Positions 9,500 to 18,115 of a stretch of DNA of 64,000 nucleotides are shown one piece after another. Every line of letters begins with the position of its first letter. Position 1 is the first letter of the stretch. The notes below the pieces were generated by a model that was given only the letters and a program-made list of their open reading frames with translations, was not told the origin of the DNA and searched no databases. The stretch spans positions 1-64,000 of the forward strand of contig JBHLRJ010000003.1 of the NCBI GenBank assembly GCA_048882645.1, given 5' to 3'. Both the position numbers and the translations under genes were made by a program. The DNA is from Loki-b32 sp048882645 (GTDB lineage Archaea; Asgardarchaeota; Lokiarchaeia; Sigyniarchaeales; SOKP01).

Positions 9500-10225
9500 A
9501 TGCAAGATTTAAAAAAATGGTTTACGAAAGCAAAACTACTTTTGAAATTAGAAAGAAAACCTTTAACATGGGCTGGAAATTCAGATATTTTTCAATTATC
9601 AATTGCTACAAAAGGATCGAAAAATAAACGAGAGATTTTTCGATTGTTTCCTGGAGATGAAGAAAATGAAGTGAGAGTAGTCGATGTTGATCCTGAAAAG
9701 CAACAGTTAATATTACTGGTAAATGAACCTTCCCGTGAATTTGTTACTGAAGAATGGAATTTCACAACTAAAAGGATGGAAGAGGTTAAACATAGAACTC
9801 CCGGTTTCACCAGAAGATATTTATTAGGAATGGACGAAGCTCATTTATTCATTGCTGAGTTACCGCAAGAAGGAGCTATTAATAAAATAAAAGAGGCACA
9901 TGAAATTCTCAAACCGGAATATGTAATTAAAAGTGAAAAAGAAACTAAAAGAATTAAAAGACAAGGGGAATGGTTTTTTATCCCTGTTACTACAAAAGAA
10001 CAGAATTTAATCGAAGAAAATGAAAATTTCATTAAGAAAAAACAACCAATCGGGGGAGCAAATCCTCATATTGCTGATCTACTAATAAGAATTGATGATG
10101 AGATATATGTAAAAGGAAAAGTTAAACACGTCGAACATCGAACGTTGAAATTAAATGGTTGGTTTAGAGTTCTAAGGAACACTGAAGTAACAAGTCGAAC
10201 TAGAGTCCTTGGTTGGATAGATTAA
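9500..10225 (+). CDS. Conserved protein of unknown function
   Basis: This soluble protein of 241 residues has no membrane segment and no Cys motif. The N-terminal half looks beta-rich (WAGNSDIFQLSI, RVVDVDPEKQQLILLVNEP). A helical middle with many Lys/Glu leads to a C-terminal beta part with ADLLIRIDDEIYVKGKVKHV and GWFRVLRNTE. I have the impression of having seen the C-terminal pattern in uncharacterised bacterial proteins but cannot name a family. Its position between a TPR protein and a NADAR enzyme suggests a shared pathway. Confidence 0.75.
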   Translation: MQDLKKWFTKAKLLLKLERKPLTWAGNSDIFQLSIATKGSKNKREIFRLFPGDEENEVRVVDVDPEKQQLILLVNEPSREFVTEEWNFTTKRMEEVKHRTPGFTRRYLLGMDEAHLFIAELPQEGAINKIKEAHEILKPEYVIKSEKETKRIKRQGEWFFIPVTTKEQNLIEENENFIKKKQPIGGANPHIADLLIRIDDEIYVKGKVKHVEHRTLKLNGWFRVLRNTEVTSRTRVLGWID

Positions 10226-10251
10226 ATATATAACAGTACCCTGACTTTAGG

Positions 10252-10683
10252 ATGAAAAAAATCATTAAAGAATTCAAAAATAAATATTTCTTTCTCTCAA
10301 ACTTTTTTCCCGTTAAAATTAAGATAGATGGAGTAGAATATAGATCTTCAGAACATTATTTTCAAGCAATGAAATTTACCGATCCCATAATTCAAAAACA
10401 TATAATTAATGCCCCTAGTGCTTCAGTTGCCAAAAAAATGGCTAAGAAGTATAATCGACGAGAAGATTGGTATGAAATCAGTTTGGATGTAATGGAGAAA
10501 GCATTAAGAACAAAGTTTGCCATACCCGAATTGCGCGATAAATTACTTGCTACAGATAATATGTATCTCCAAGAGGGTAATCGATGGAACGATACTTTTT
10601 GGGGTGTTGATTTACGTACAAGGAGAGGAAAAAATCATTTGGGTAGATTGTTAATTAAAATCAGGTCTGAATTAAAGAAATAA
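10252..10683 (+). CDS. NADAR-family (YbiA-like, DUF1768) N-glycosidase
   Basis: The 143-residue length is normal for the family. Recognisable blocks are YFFLSNFFPVKIKIDGVEYRS, SSEHYFQAMKF, REDWYEISLDVMEKALRTKF and WGVDLRTRRGKNHLGRLLI. Family members cleave N-glycosidic bonds: YbiA removes reactive riboflavin-pathway intermediates, and other NADAR proteins remove ADP-ribose from guanine and act as antitoxins to ADP-ribosyltransferases. The conserved Glu of SSEHYFQA and the WG/N...G...L tail are intact, so the protein should be active. No ADP-ribosyltransferase toxin is visible nearby, so either role is possible. It is probably co-transcribed with the two genes before it. Confidence 0.93.
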   Translation: MKKIIKEFKNKYFFLSNFFPVKIKIDGVEYRSSEHYFQAMKFTDPIIQKHIINAPSASVAKKMAKKYNRREDWYEISLDVMEKALRTKFAIPELRDKLLATDNMYLQEGNRWNDTFWGVDLRTRRGKNHLGRLLIKIRSELKK

Positions 10684-10689
10684 AGATCA

Positions 10690-11586
10690 TTAATGCAGAG
10701 GTGGCTTCTTATTAAAAAAAGTTCGATAACAGTTACAACATGGGATCCCAAGAACAATCTTATTGGAATAATATTTATCGAAATCTTCGGAAATTAATTC
10801 TATTAATTGATTTTTAAGTTTAATATCTTTCTTCTTTTTGCTAAAATAAAAATTTAGAAGATAGTTAGTGTGGTTGTTTATTTTACAAAAAGGGCATCTT
10901 GAAAAATACTCGATAAATCTATCACATAACCTTTTGGCTTTGCCATTAAGTGATTGGTATCGCTGGTCTAACACCTCTACGGGATAACGATTATTCCCTA
11001 ACAATTGGCTAACGATATCTTCCACACTTTCTCTAATTGGTTCAACTTGCTCATAACTCACTCTTTTTGATGTACGAGAATATAATATGTTAGTAACTAA
11101 TTGTTTAATAATACAATCCTTTTTACTTTCTTCATAGATATTTGTTGAGTAATATGTAATGATTCCCTTATTCCTCACAAATTCGTTAATCTCCTCTGAA
11201 TTTACTTCTGGTTCAAGATCACTTTTAGTGCCGATTAAGATTGTAGGGATATTCCCATTAATTTTTCTTATCAATTTTATCCATGCATCAAGATCTTCAA
11301 AAGTCTGGTGACGAGAAAGGTCAAAAAATAACAATGTTCCTGCAGAACCCTTAAAAAACGAAGGATAAAACAATGGTATTCGAACTCGTTGACCTATTTC
11401 CCAAGTAGCACACCTGCATAGATCACCATTATCTAAAAAACTGTCTACTACATCAAAATCTATCCCAAAATGCCGCATTGTATTAAATCCTCCACTTCTA
11501 GTATCTATAGTACCTCTGATAAAGGTTGTTTTTCCCACATAGGACGATCCCACCACTGTAATTTTGATCCGCCAACTTGCAGACAT
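10690..11586 (-). CDS. Small GTPase with C-terminal Cys/His (zinc-like) module
   Basis: A Ras/Rab-like GTPase domain in residues 1-170 is followed by about 120 extra residues. The P-loop GSSYVGKTT (13-21) is intact. The G3 region reads TWEIGQ (61-66) instead of WDxxGQ. G4 is GTKSDL instead of NKxD, so guanine specificity may be altered. The tail carries CPFC, a His four residues later (NNHTN), and CCNC near the C-terminus, as expected for a zinc site. The same arrangement occurs in the protein at 16681-17478. No C-terminal prenylation motif is visible. It converges with the NADAR gene (6 bases apart). Confidence 0.85.
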   Translation of the reverse strand: MSASWRIKITVVGSSYVGKTTFIRGTIDTRSGGFNTMRHFGIDFDVVDSFLDNGDLCRCATWEIGQRVRIPLFYPSFFKGSAGTLLFFDLSRHQTFEDLDAWIKLIRKINGNIPTILIGTKSDLEPEVNSEEINEFVRNKGIITYYSTNIYEESKKDCIIKQLVTNILYSRTSKRVSYEQVEPIRESVEDIVSQLLGNNRYPVEVLDQRYQSLNGKAKRLCDRFIEYFSRCPFCKINNHTNYLLNFYFSKKKKDIKLKNQLIELISEDFDKYYSNKIVLGIPCCNCYRTFFNKKPPLH

Positions 11587-11680
11587 GTCCTTACCTCTCC
11601 TTCAATAGTGATTAGAATTAGTTAAATAATGAATAAAAAAATATATTTCTAGAAATTGATTCAGTTCTAGAGTTCTCATT

Positions 11681-12718
11681 TTAAAATAAACTCATGTGAG
11701 CCAAATCTTCTGAAGCATCCTCTATAAATCCGCAATTGGGGCATATTTTTTTTCGCTGTTTCGGTTGTTTGCATGAAGGACAGTTAACAGAATAGAATGC
11801 TGTTATATAAGCTTCTCCTTTGAGATTATGAGATTGTATTATCACACCATCAATTTCGATCTGGTTTAAACTGCTTTTATTCTCTTCTAATTCTGAAATC
11901 TCTTTAAACATTTTCCTTGTCTTTTCAATTGCTTTCTTATAGGGTCCTTTCCCCTTCACTTCCCATGAGATATTCGATTCTATAGATTCAAATAATCCCT
12001 CTTGACGAACTTGGAAATTACGTGGTGAACGATAAATTTCTACACCCTTAATTTCTCCTTCATTATTGATCACGACTACACCAACTGTATTTTTTGGAAA
12101 CTTGACTTTCTTTGCCCTTTTTTTGATTCTTCCTCTTCTAGCTGATATTCCTAATGTATATTGTGAATGATCTGAAATTCCTTTTTCACTTGCCATTTCC
12201 TCACTGACTTTATTCCACACTTTATATTGGCTAATATGGGAAGCTCCTATAAATCCAGAAGCACTAGAATATTTCATCGATCTCATTTCATTGAGCATTC
12301 CTCGACTGGCTTTTCCTCCGTACCCAAATGAAGCACCTGATGATAAACGATGAGGAGCATGTACACATTTAACACTGATGACTTGAGATATGCCTGCTTC
12401 AACCATTACAGTGCCAATACAAATTCGATCTTGTGTTCCCTGCCCTAGAAAAATTTCTCCTTCCTCAATAAGAATTGGCATGTTTCCTAAGTTTTCAAAA
12501 ACAATATGAGCTACTTCAGTCCCTTTATCAATGATATTACAAACTCCCGTCTCAATTGCTTCTGAAAGAGTAAGATAATCACGTTCTTCTTTTGGAATCT
12601 CATGCTTAAGAATCGGTACAAACGAAATTTCGTCTAAAATAACAGGAGTTCCTATTTCGAACCCATCCATTTCTAGCACACGCATTGCGAATTTTTTAAT
12701 TGTTTCGGTCTTTGACAT
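11681..12718 (-). CDS. ARPP-1 domain protein with C-terminal zinc ribbon
   Basis: About 345 residues. The central region, with NIIDKGTEVAHIVFENLGN, PILIEEGEIFLGQGTQDR and HAPHRLSSGASFGYGG, matches the ARPP-1 family (ARG and rhodanese-phosphatase-associated protein). Its members are found in bacteria and archaea and lack a proven biochemical activity. The C-terminal CPSCKQ...CPNCG is a zinc ribbon, suggesting binding to nucleic acid or protein. ATG at 12718 is preferred to the in-frame TTG at 12769 because it begins the conserved part directly. It lies in a run of five minus-strand genes with the GTPase-like and WD40 genes. Confidence 0.8.
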   Translation of the reverse strand: MSKTETIKKFAMRVLEMDGFEIGTPVILDEISFVPILKHEIPKEERDYLTLSEAIETGVCNIIDKGTEVAHIVFENLGNMPILIEEGEIFLGQGTQDRICIGTVMVEAGISQVISVKCVHAPHRLSSGASFGYGGKASRGMLNEMRSMKYSSASGFIGASHISQYKVWNKVSEEMASEKGISDHSQYTLGISARRGRIKKRAKKVKFPKNTVGVVVINNEGEIKGVEIYRSPRNFQVRQEGLFESIESNISWEVKGKGPYKKAIEKTRKMFKEISELEENKSSLNQIEIDGVIIQSHNLKGEAYITAFYSVNCPSCKQPKQRKKICPNCGFIEDASEDLAHMSLF

Positions 12719-12913
12719 TTTCAAATTCAACTTATTTTTGTTATGTAGATTTTGAACTAAAGCCTTCAATTGTTATTTTTATAAACTAATTGAATTTTCG
12801 CTTTAAATCTTGTATACCAAGAAAAAAAACTTATATAAACTTATGGATCACTAAATTTCATGGATCCTAGCTCAACCCTCCACATATATTAAAAAATAAA
12901 AAAAAATTAAAAA

Positions 12914-13813
12914 TTAAAATTTAAAAATTTCCCTAAATTTATCCTCCTTTAAAACATTAACTCCTAAGACATATTCCATATAGTTCAAACCATTCTTATG
13001 CCCTGCTTGGCTGAAACTAGCGCTTAAATCCTCACATAGGTATACATTTTTAAAATTGTGGATAACTTTTAATTCGAAAGTCAATAATTTCAATTTTACA
13101 TCTGTTACTACTCCAAAAACTCCAATAATTGCTTTCTCTGTTGAGCTATTATGATTATTAATGATAGAATCTAGTATAAAATCAAGTTTGGTTTCAGTAA
13201 AAGAGCTAAGACTGTTAGAATTGATTACTTGCGTAAAAGTGTTATAAGGAGGTGTTTCTACGTATTTTGCCAAGGATTCGATAAATTTTGCTCCATGCGA
13301 TCCTTTTATACAATGATATCCAAAGTTCGTCATTTCTTCTACCTGACTAGGATCAATTGGATCATGCCAATCTCTTAAATGTATAAAATAGTAGCGATCT
13401 TTATTATCAGCTTTATTTGTATCAGAAGCTTTTTTCATAAGATCGTCTATAAATTTTACTAACCTATCATTATCCCATAATCGATTTGATTGATCGATAT
13501 TGATGTGGACTCTGTGTTTATATTTTTTAATAAATTGATGGTAAGAATACTTTAACTCGTTTGCCCTAGGGTCATCAAAATTTTTTATCATTTCAATGAA
13601 ATTATCAATATCTTTCTCGCCTGGTGGTATTGTTTTATTTTTAAAATACCTTATCCATTGTTCTCTACACACTTCATAGCTTACTTTCCAAGGATCACTA
13701 ATATCATTTTTAATTTCAGCTAGATATTCTCTTTCAATGAAATCATTCTGCATCGAATTTGTTATAATTATATATAAATTGCCAGATTCGTTATTTTCTA
13801 TATACTTAGACAT
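12914..13813 (-). CDS. Isochorismatase-fold (cysteine hydrolase-like) protein without the canonical nucleophile
   Basis: This 299-residue protein is recognisable by YIIITNSMQNDFIE at residues 14-27 (strand 1; usual form VIDMQNDF), an expanded region, then FIHLRDWHDPIDPSQ, FGYHCIKGSHGAKFIE, and GVFGVVTDVKLKLLTFEL where hydrolases have GVATDYCV. The catalytic Asp of the first motif is replaced by Ser, and no Cys sits at the nucleophile position. The protein is therefore probably not a classical nicotinamidase or isochorismatase. The absence may be a feature of a subfamily rather than decay, because the rest of the fold is well kept. It is 12 bases downstream of the WD40 membrane gene and surely co-transcribed with it. 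Confidence 0.75.
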   Translation of the reverse strand: MSKYIENNESGNLYIIITNSMQNDFIEREYLAEIKNDISDPWKVSYEVCREQWIRYFKNKTIPPGEKDIDNFIEMIKNFDDPRANELKYSYHQFIKKYKHRVHINIDQSNRLWDNDRLVKFIDDLMKKASDTNKADNKDRYYFIHLRDWHDPIDPSQVEEMTNFGYHCIKGSHGAKFIESLAKYVETPPYNTFTQVINSNSLSSFTETKLDFILDSIINNHNSSTEKAIIGVFGVVTDVKLKLLTFELKVIHNFKNVYLCEDLSASFSQAGHKNGLNYMEYVLGVNVLKEDKFREIFKF

Positions 13814-13825
13814 ATTTAGCCCCTC

Positions 13826-16567
13826 TTAATTTGTTTTTATTCCCCCTGTTCCTAATCTTCTTCTTGCTAGGACAGTTTTAATTGGTTTTTTAATCAAAAT
13901 TAATATAAAAACAGTGATAAACAAGACACTTACAAATGCATTTAGACTTAATAGAATTATCCAAATAGGTTCTATAAAACGTCCAGGTTCCTCAAAAATA
14001 TCTTTATAAAGAATTAAAACACTTATTATAGTGAAAAGAAAATCGAGCATTACCAATCCCGCAAGATATTTGTCTAGAATTTTCCCTCCTCTTGACCATG
14101 AACCTTTCCCAATTTTAATTATAGCATGTGGATTTGGAGGAGAGTGAAAATTATTTCTAAATGCTTCAAATAATTCAATGTCCCCTTTTACCTCCTTTCT
14201 AGATTCTAAAGGGTTTAAACTTTCAGTTAATTCAACGGAAATCTTTCTTATTTTAATTTTTGCATAATCTTCCACACTGTATCTCTCGTTTAATTTAAAG
14301 ATACAATCAGAATAATAGAATTTATCAGGAATACCCTCCTTTGTATTATTGTAGGCCTTTTCATACGGTTCAGAATGCTTATCCTTTATTGATTTATACG
14401 GTTTTTTTAATATATATAATGGCACATATCGTTGATCATTTTCCTTTTCATTGTTTTCTTTTTTATCCTTTTGTTTTTTCTTCTCACTTTGTTCAGCCTT
14501 TGGCTTAATTGATAGTTTAAAATCTGTAAATATTAACTTATCTTTGTCGCCACGATCGTCTTCAATATCTAGATTAACTGCTTTTAATAATGGTATGAAT
14601 GTGGTTGGAACCCTATCTAAAACCATTAAGAACCTTAATTGTGATTGGGTTCGATCCCTGAGAATTATAAAGGGTTCTTGTTCATTTTTCCTATTTGAAA
14701 AACTATTAAAATTGGTAATTTCAATAAAACGTGCGTATTCGATTGGTTTTTCTATGTCTGTGGTTAAAAACAGTTTAAATTTCCATTGTAAATGGGGAAC
14801 TTCATGAAACATCTTTGTCGTACTGAACCAATAACTCTCATAATTTGTCCTTACACTATCGATATATATTCTCTGATCCTTGTCAACTCCCTCGAACTTT
14901 ATAAATGATGGTACAAAGAGAGCACCTAACTTTCTTGGATTATACCCTTCAATTGGATCTTTTAACCTTGTTTTAATCTCAGTATAGATCTTCTTTAATG
15001 ATTCTTCATCTTCATCCAAAGTTTTTACAATTTGTTTTAAATTAGGACCATATATTTTTTTATAGAGATCCTTATGCTTAAGCTCTAAAAGTTTAAGCTG
15101 CTGATAAAAATGCCATATTCGACCATAATTTCTGAGAATTAAGACTTTATTTTTCTTTATTGCAAAAATATATTGATCTCTAGGAGAAAGTAAGATCTGT
15201 CTCAAAAAATCTAAACCCAAACCGTAATCTTTTAATTTTAACTCTTCGTGGTTCATTTGATGTTCTTTCTCTTTGCTTTTTTTCTGGAGCTTAATTTCAT
15301 TATATATGTCGATTTCGTCATCAAGATTTATGTTTCTTACTAAAACTTTATCAGTTATATTCCATACCTTTATTGTGTTATCTTTTGAAGCAGAAAAAAG
15401 ATATTTATCGTCATCCTGGACAACTAATGATACAATCTCTTTAGTATGGTCAAACTTCTCGAAAATTTTCTTTCTTTTTTCGATATCCCATACCCTAACT
15501 ACATTATCAAGGCAACCTGAAGCTACTTTAGTTCCATCTTTAAAGATTTTTACACAAGTTATACCATTTTCATGGGATCCGATTACTGATTCCTTCCTAT
15601 CATTGTCTAAATCAAATTTATATATGTTATTATCATTGGAACCACTGATTAAAAATTTCTGATCCTTTCCATTATATAAATCAAATGTTAGAATCCACTC
15701 ACCTTTTGTGCTTAGATTAGAATCACGTTGTATTGGTTGCTCACTAGAAGGTATTAGATGCAACTCTCCAATGAAATTTTCTCCAGTCTTATCTTTAGAA
15801 TATATTCCGATAGTGTTAGCAGAAAAAAATATTCTAAATCCCTCTTTTAGATTTCCATCTAATTTATCTGCTAGTTTATCTGGTAAAATTTTGATATCAA
15901 AAATAGCTTTCTGAGTTTTACTCTCTTCTGAAAATTTTTGATAAAATTTAGGTTTTAAATTCCATTCTTTCTGTTTTTCATCAACATCACCAATCCAAAC
16001 ATATATTTCTCCGTTGATACTCCCCGCACATACAATCCATATTTCCTTATTATTTATTTCGGTTGTTAAAGCGTCAACACATAGCAACCAATTAGTTTTT
16101 TTTACTTCTCCTACACCCTCTCCTCTCTCTTCTGCTCTTATAGATCCTTCTAAAATAAATTCTTCTTTCCCTACCTTTTGCAAGATTTTATCTATTGACC
16201 ATACACATACTCTTGGAATTTCACCTTCCTCAAGTTCAGAGCAAATTATTAAATATTCACCATTTGGAGTTATTACCATGCTTCTAACATCAAGATCTTT
16301 GCTTAAACCTGTTTCTCGATAACATTTTAGCACTTGTCTTATGACTGGTTTTTGAGCTTTTTCTTCAATTTTGACCTTTTTCTTTACATCTTGCATTTCT
16401 ATAGTTAAATCATCTAATTTACTTGCATCAATAATAATTTCATTTTTACCTTGCCTAAGAACTATCTTTTTATCCTCTGTCTTAGCTTTCAATATATTAG
16501 TTATCTTCTGAGATGGGTCATCATATTTAGTTTCATTATGAGTATTACTTGTCAAATTATTCGCCAT
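13826..16567 (-). CDS. WD40 beta-propeller protein with two C-terminal membrane helices
   Basis: This protein has 913 residues. A charged N-terminal segment of about 75 residues is followed by WD40-type blades to roughly residue 420. The clearest are FLISGSNDNNIYKFDLDN, GTKVASGCLDNVVRVWDIE and YLFSASKDNTIKVWN. A long charged alpha/beta region (420-820) holds a very Lys/Glu-rich linker near 685-705. Two hydrophobic helices (about 838-860 and 867-892) precede a basic tail, so the propeller and linker would face the cytoplasm. It is the first gene of a pair with the isochorismatase-like protein. The propeller is probably a protein scaffold or sensor at the membrane (inference). Confidence 0.85.
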   Translation of the reverse strand: MANNLTSNTHNETKYDDPSQKITNILKAKTEDKKIVLRQGKNEIIIDASKLDDLTIEMQDVKKKVKIEEKAQKPVIRQVLKCYRETGLSKDLDVRSMVITPNGEYLIICSELEEGEIPRVCVWSIDKILQKVGKEEFILEGSIRAEERGEGVGEVKKTNWLLCVDALTTEINNKEIWIVCAGSINGEIYVWIGDVDEKQKEWNLKPKFYQKFSEESKTQKAIFDIKILPDKLADKLDGNLKEGFRIFFSANTIGIYSKDKTGENFIGELHLIPSSEQPIQRDSNLSTKGEWILTFDLYNGKDQKFLISGSNDNNIYKFDLDNDRKESVIGSHENGITCVKIFKDGTKVASGCLDNVVRVWDIEKRKKIFEKFDHTKEIVSLVVQDDDKYLFSASKDNTIKVWNITDKVLVRNINLDDEIDIYNEIKLQKKSKEKEHQMNHEELKLKDYGLGLDFLRQILLSPRDQYIFAIKKNKVLILRNYGRIWHFYQQLKLLELKHKDLYKKIYGPNLKQIVKTLDEDEESLKKIYTEIKTRLKDPIEGYNPRKLGALFVPSFIKFEGVDKDQRIYIDSVRTNYESYWFSTTKMFHEVPHLQWKFKLFLTTDIEKPIEYARFIEITNFNSFSNRKNEQEPFIILRDRTQSQLRFLMVLDRVPTTFIPLLKAVNLDIEDDRGDKDKLIFTDFKLSIKPKAEQSEKKKQKDKKENNEKENDQRYVPLYILKKPYKSIKDKHSEPYEKAYNNTKEGIPDKFYYSDCIFKLNERYSVEDYAKIKIRKISVELTESLNPLESRKEVKGDIELFEAFRNNFHSPPNPHAIIKIGKGSWSRGGKILDKYLAGLVMLDFLFTIISVLILYKDIFEEPGRFIEPIWIILLSLNAFVSVLFITVFILILIKKPIKTVLARRRLGTGGIKTN

Positions 16568-16680
16568 TTTTTTAAGAATTAAAATATAGATTAATTGAAG
16601 TGACGTTTTAATTTAAGATTTTTTATAATCATCTTATAGAAATTAAAAAGAGATACTAACAGATTTTTTACAATGTACGT

Positions 16681-17478
16681 CTATGACTCTTTCGAAAACA
16701 CTTTTTTGAAGCAGTTACAACACGGGATTCCAATCTTAATTTTACCTACTAAAAACTTATCAAAAAACTCAGAATCTTCCATAAGTTCAATAAGATTTTC
16801 CTTTAATCGCTTTGTAAAAGGATCATTAGAGAAGAAAACTCTATTTAAATTACTATGATGATTTTTTCCCAAACAAATGGGACATCGGGAAAAATACAAA
16901 AGGAATGTCTGATAGATATGTTTTTCTTGATCAGATAATTTTAGGTTTTCAGGTCTATAATAAACAATGTGTTCAAAAATACGGGAGACTATATTATCGA
17001 AAATCTGGGGAGTTTTCAGTTTGTCATGAGTAGAAATAAGATAAAATCTTGAAATTTCATTTGTTTCTACAAATTCACTAATCTCTTCCAAATTTATTTT
17101 GTCCTTTATAGCTGATTTGAAAGCGATTAAAAAAATTGGAATTTGTCCAGAATATGATCTTATCTGTTCTAACCAATAATTTAAATCCTCAAAACTCTGT
17201 AAAACTGAAATATCATAGAATAGAAGACACGCTACAGCACCCCTAAAAAAGGTAGAACTCATAAATCGAAATCTTTGAGCACTATTAATATCCCAAATGC
17301 TTATAGTCAGACTGTCGCCATATTCGTTTGAACAAGATGTAGTTTTGATGTCAGTTCCTACAGTAATAAATGAATTCTTAAAAAAACTATTTATATTTTG
17401 CTCACACCCTTTAAAAAAAGCACTCTTAGCAGGATTCCATCCAACAGCCACAACCTTTACTTTAAATGAGCTAGACAT
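16681..17478 (-). CDS. Pseudo-GTPase of the Rab-like fold with C-terminal Cys/His module
   Basis: The protein is 265 residues long. The Ras-like framework is clear: GTDIKTTSC for switch I, SIWDINSAQRFRFMSSTFFRG for switch II, ACLLFYDISVLQSFEDLNYW. The P-loop, however, reads GWNPAKSA (13-20) with Ala in place of the essential Gly before Lys, and the NKxD motif is FKSAIKD. Nucleotide binding is doubtful. The C-terminal 95 residues carry CPIC, NHH and CCNC. They match the tail of the GTPase at 10690-11586 closely (shared FSRCP, LIEL, GIPCCNC), so this tail is a genuine module. The gene starts about 60 bases upstream of a T-rich leader and is transcribed in line with the WD40 gene. Confidence 0.8.
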   Translation of the reverse strand: MSSSFKVKVVAVGWNPAKSAFFKGCEQNINSFFKNSFITVGTDIKTTSCSNEYGDSLTISIWDINSAQRFRFMSSTFFRGAVACLLFYDISVLQSFEDLNYWLEQIRSYSGQIPIFLIAFKSAIKDKINLEEISEFVETNEISRFYLISTHDKLKTPQIFDNIVSRIFEHIVYYRPENLKLSDQEKHIYQTFLLYFSRCPICLGKNHHSNLNRVFFSNDPFTKRLKENLIELMEDSEFFDKFLVGKIKIGIPCCNCFKKVFSKES

Positions 17479-17639
17479 TATTATCTCCCCAAGAGAATTT
17501 AAAGGATGAAAAAGAAAATCCCATATTGAAATAGAAAATTCATGTATAAAAATTTTCAGTCTAATAAAAGAAAAATATTAAATTTTAGAATTAAAAGTAA
17601 CGATTAAAGATTTATAATTCATTATTACTAATTGTAACT

Positions 17640-18074
17640 ATGAGATCCAATCCTATAGTGATTCGCATAATTAAGAGAAAAAAAGAGGTCTATTACCCTC
17701 TATTTACACTCTCCATAACTTTTCTAATCTATTGGATCCTAATTATTTTCATTAATTTTATTGACAGCCAAGTTGTTTTACCATTTCTAGTATGGAATTT
17801 AACCATATTAGTCTTCAGGTACTCCTTCGACTTGTATTATGAAAAAAAAAATGAAATTGAATCCCGTTCAAATCAAATATTAATTTTCTTATTTGTAATG
17901 ACGATTTTTACAACTTCCATTATTGTATTAAGATTGGTTGTACTGATATTATTTAATATATATTATGTTATTCCAATCTCAATCGATTTGTTTCTCTCAC
18001 TTTTAATTTATTTTGTTTTACGAAAAGAAATAAAGAAATATTATTCTGCTAAAGATAAAGAGATTCCTAAATAA
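17640..18074 (+). CDS. Four-helix membrane protein, unknown
   Basis: The 144-residue chain has a basic N-terminus (RIIKRKKEVYY) and four hydrophobic helices (about 22-40, 46-60, 80-105, 108-130), then a charged C-terminus. It is divergent from the pseudo-GTPase gene and 41 bases upstream of a second membrane gene on the same strand. No family recognised. Confidence 0.6.
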   Translation: MRSNPIVIRIIKRKKEVYYPLFTLSITFLIYWILIIFINFIDSQVVLPFLVWNLTILVFRYSFDLYYEKKNEIESRSNQILIFLFVMTIFTTSIIVLRLVVLILFNIYYVIPISIDLFLSLLIYFVLRKEIKKYYSAKDKEIPK

Positions 18075-18115
18075 TATCTATCTCTTACTCAATAAAAGAG
18101 ATTTTAAAAGTAATT

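Noticed and set aside
14451..16322. Several plus-strand reading frames of 68-129 codons opposite the WD40 gene
   Set aside because: They lie entirely antisense to a well-supported gene, are rich in Ser, Phe and Leu as expected of the reverse complement of A+T-rich coding DNA, and have no ribosome sites.
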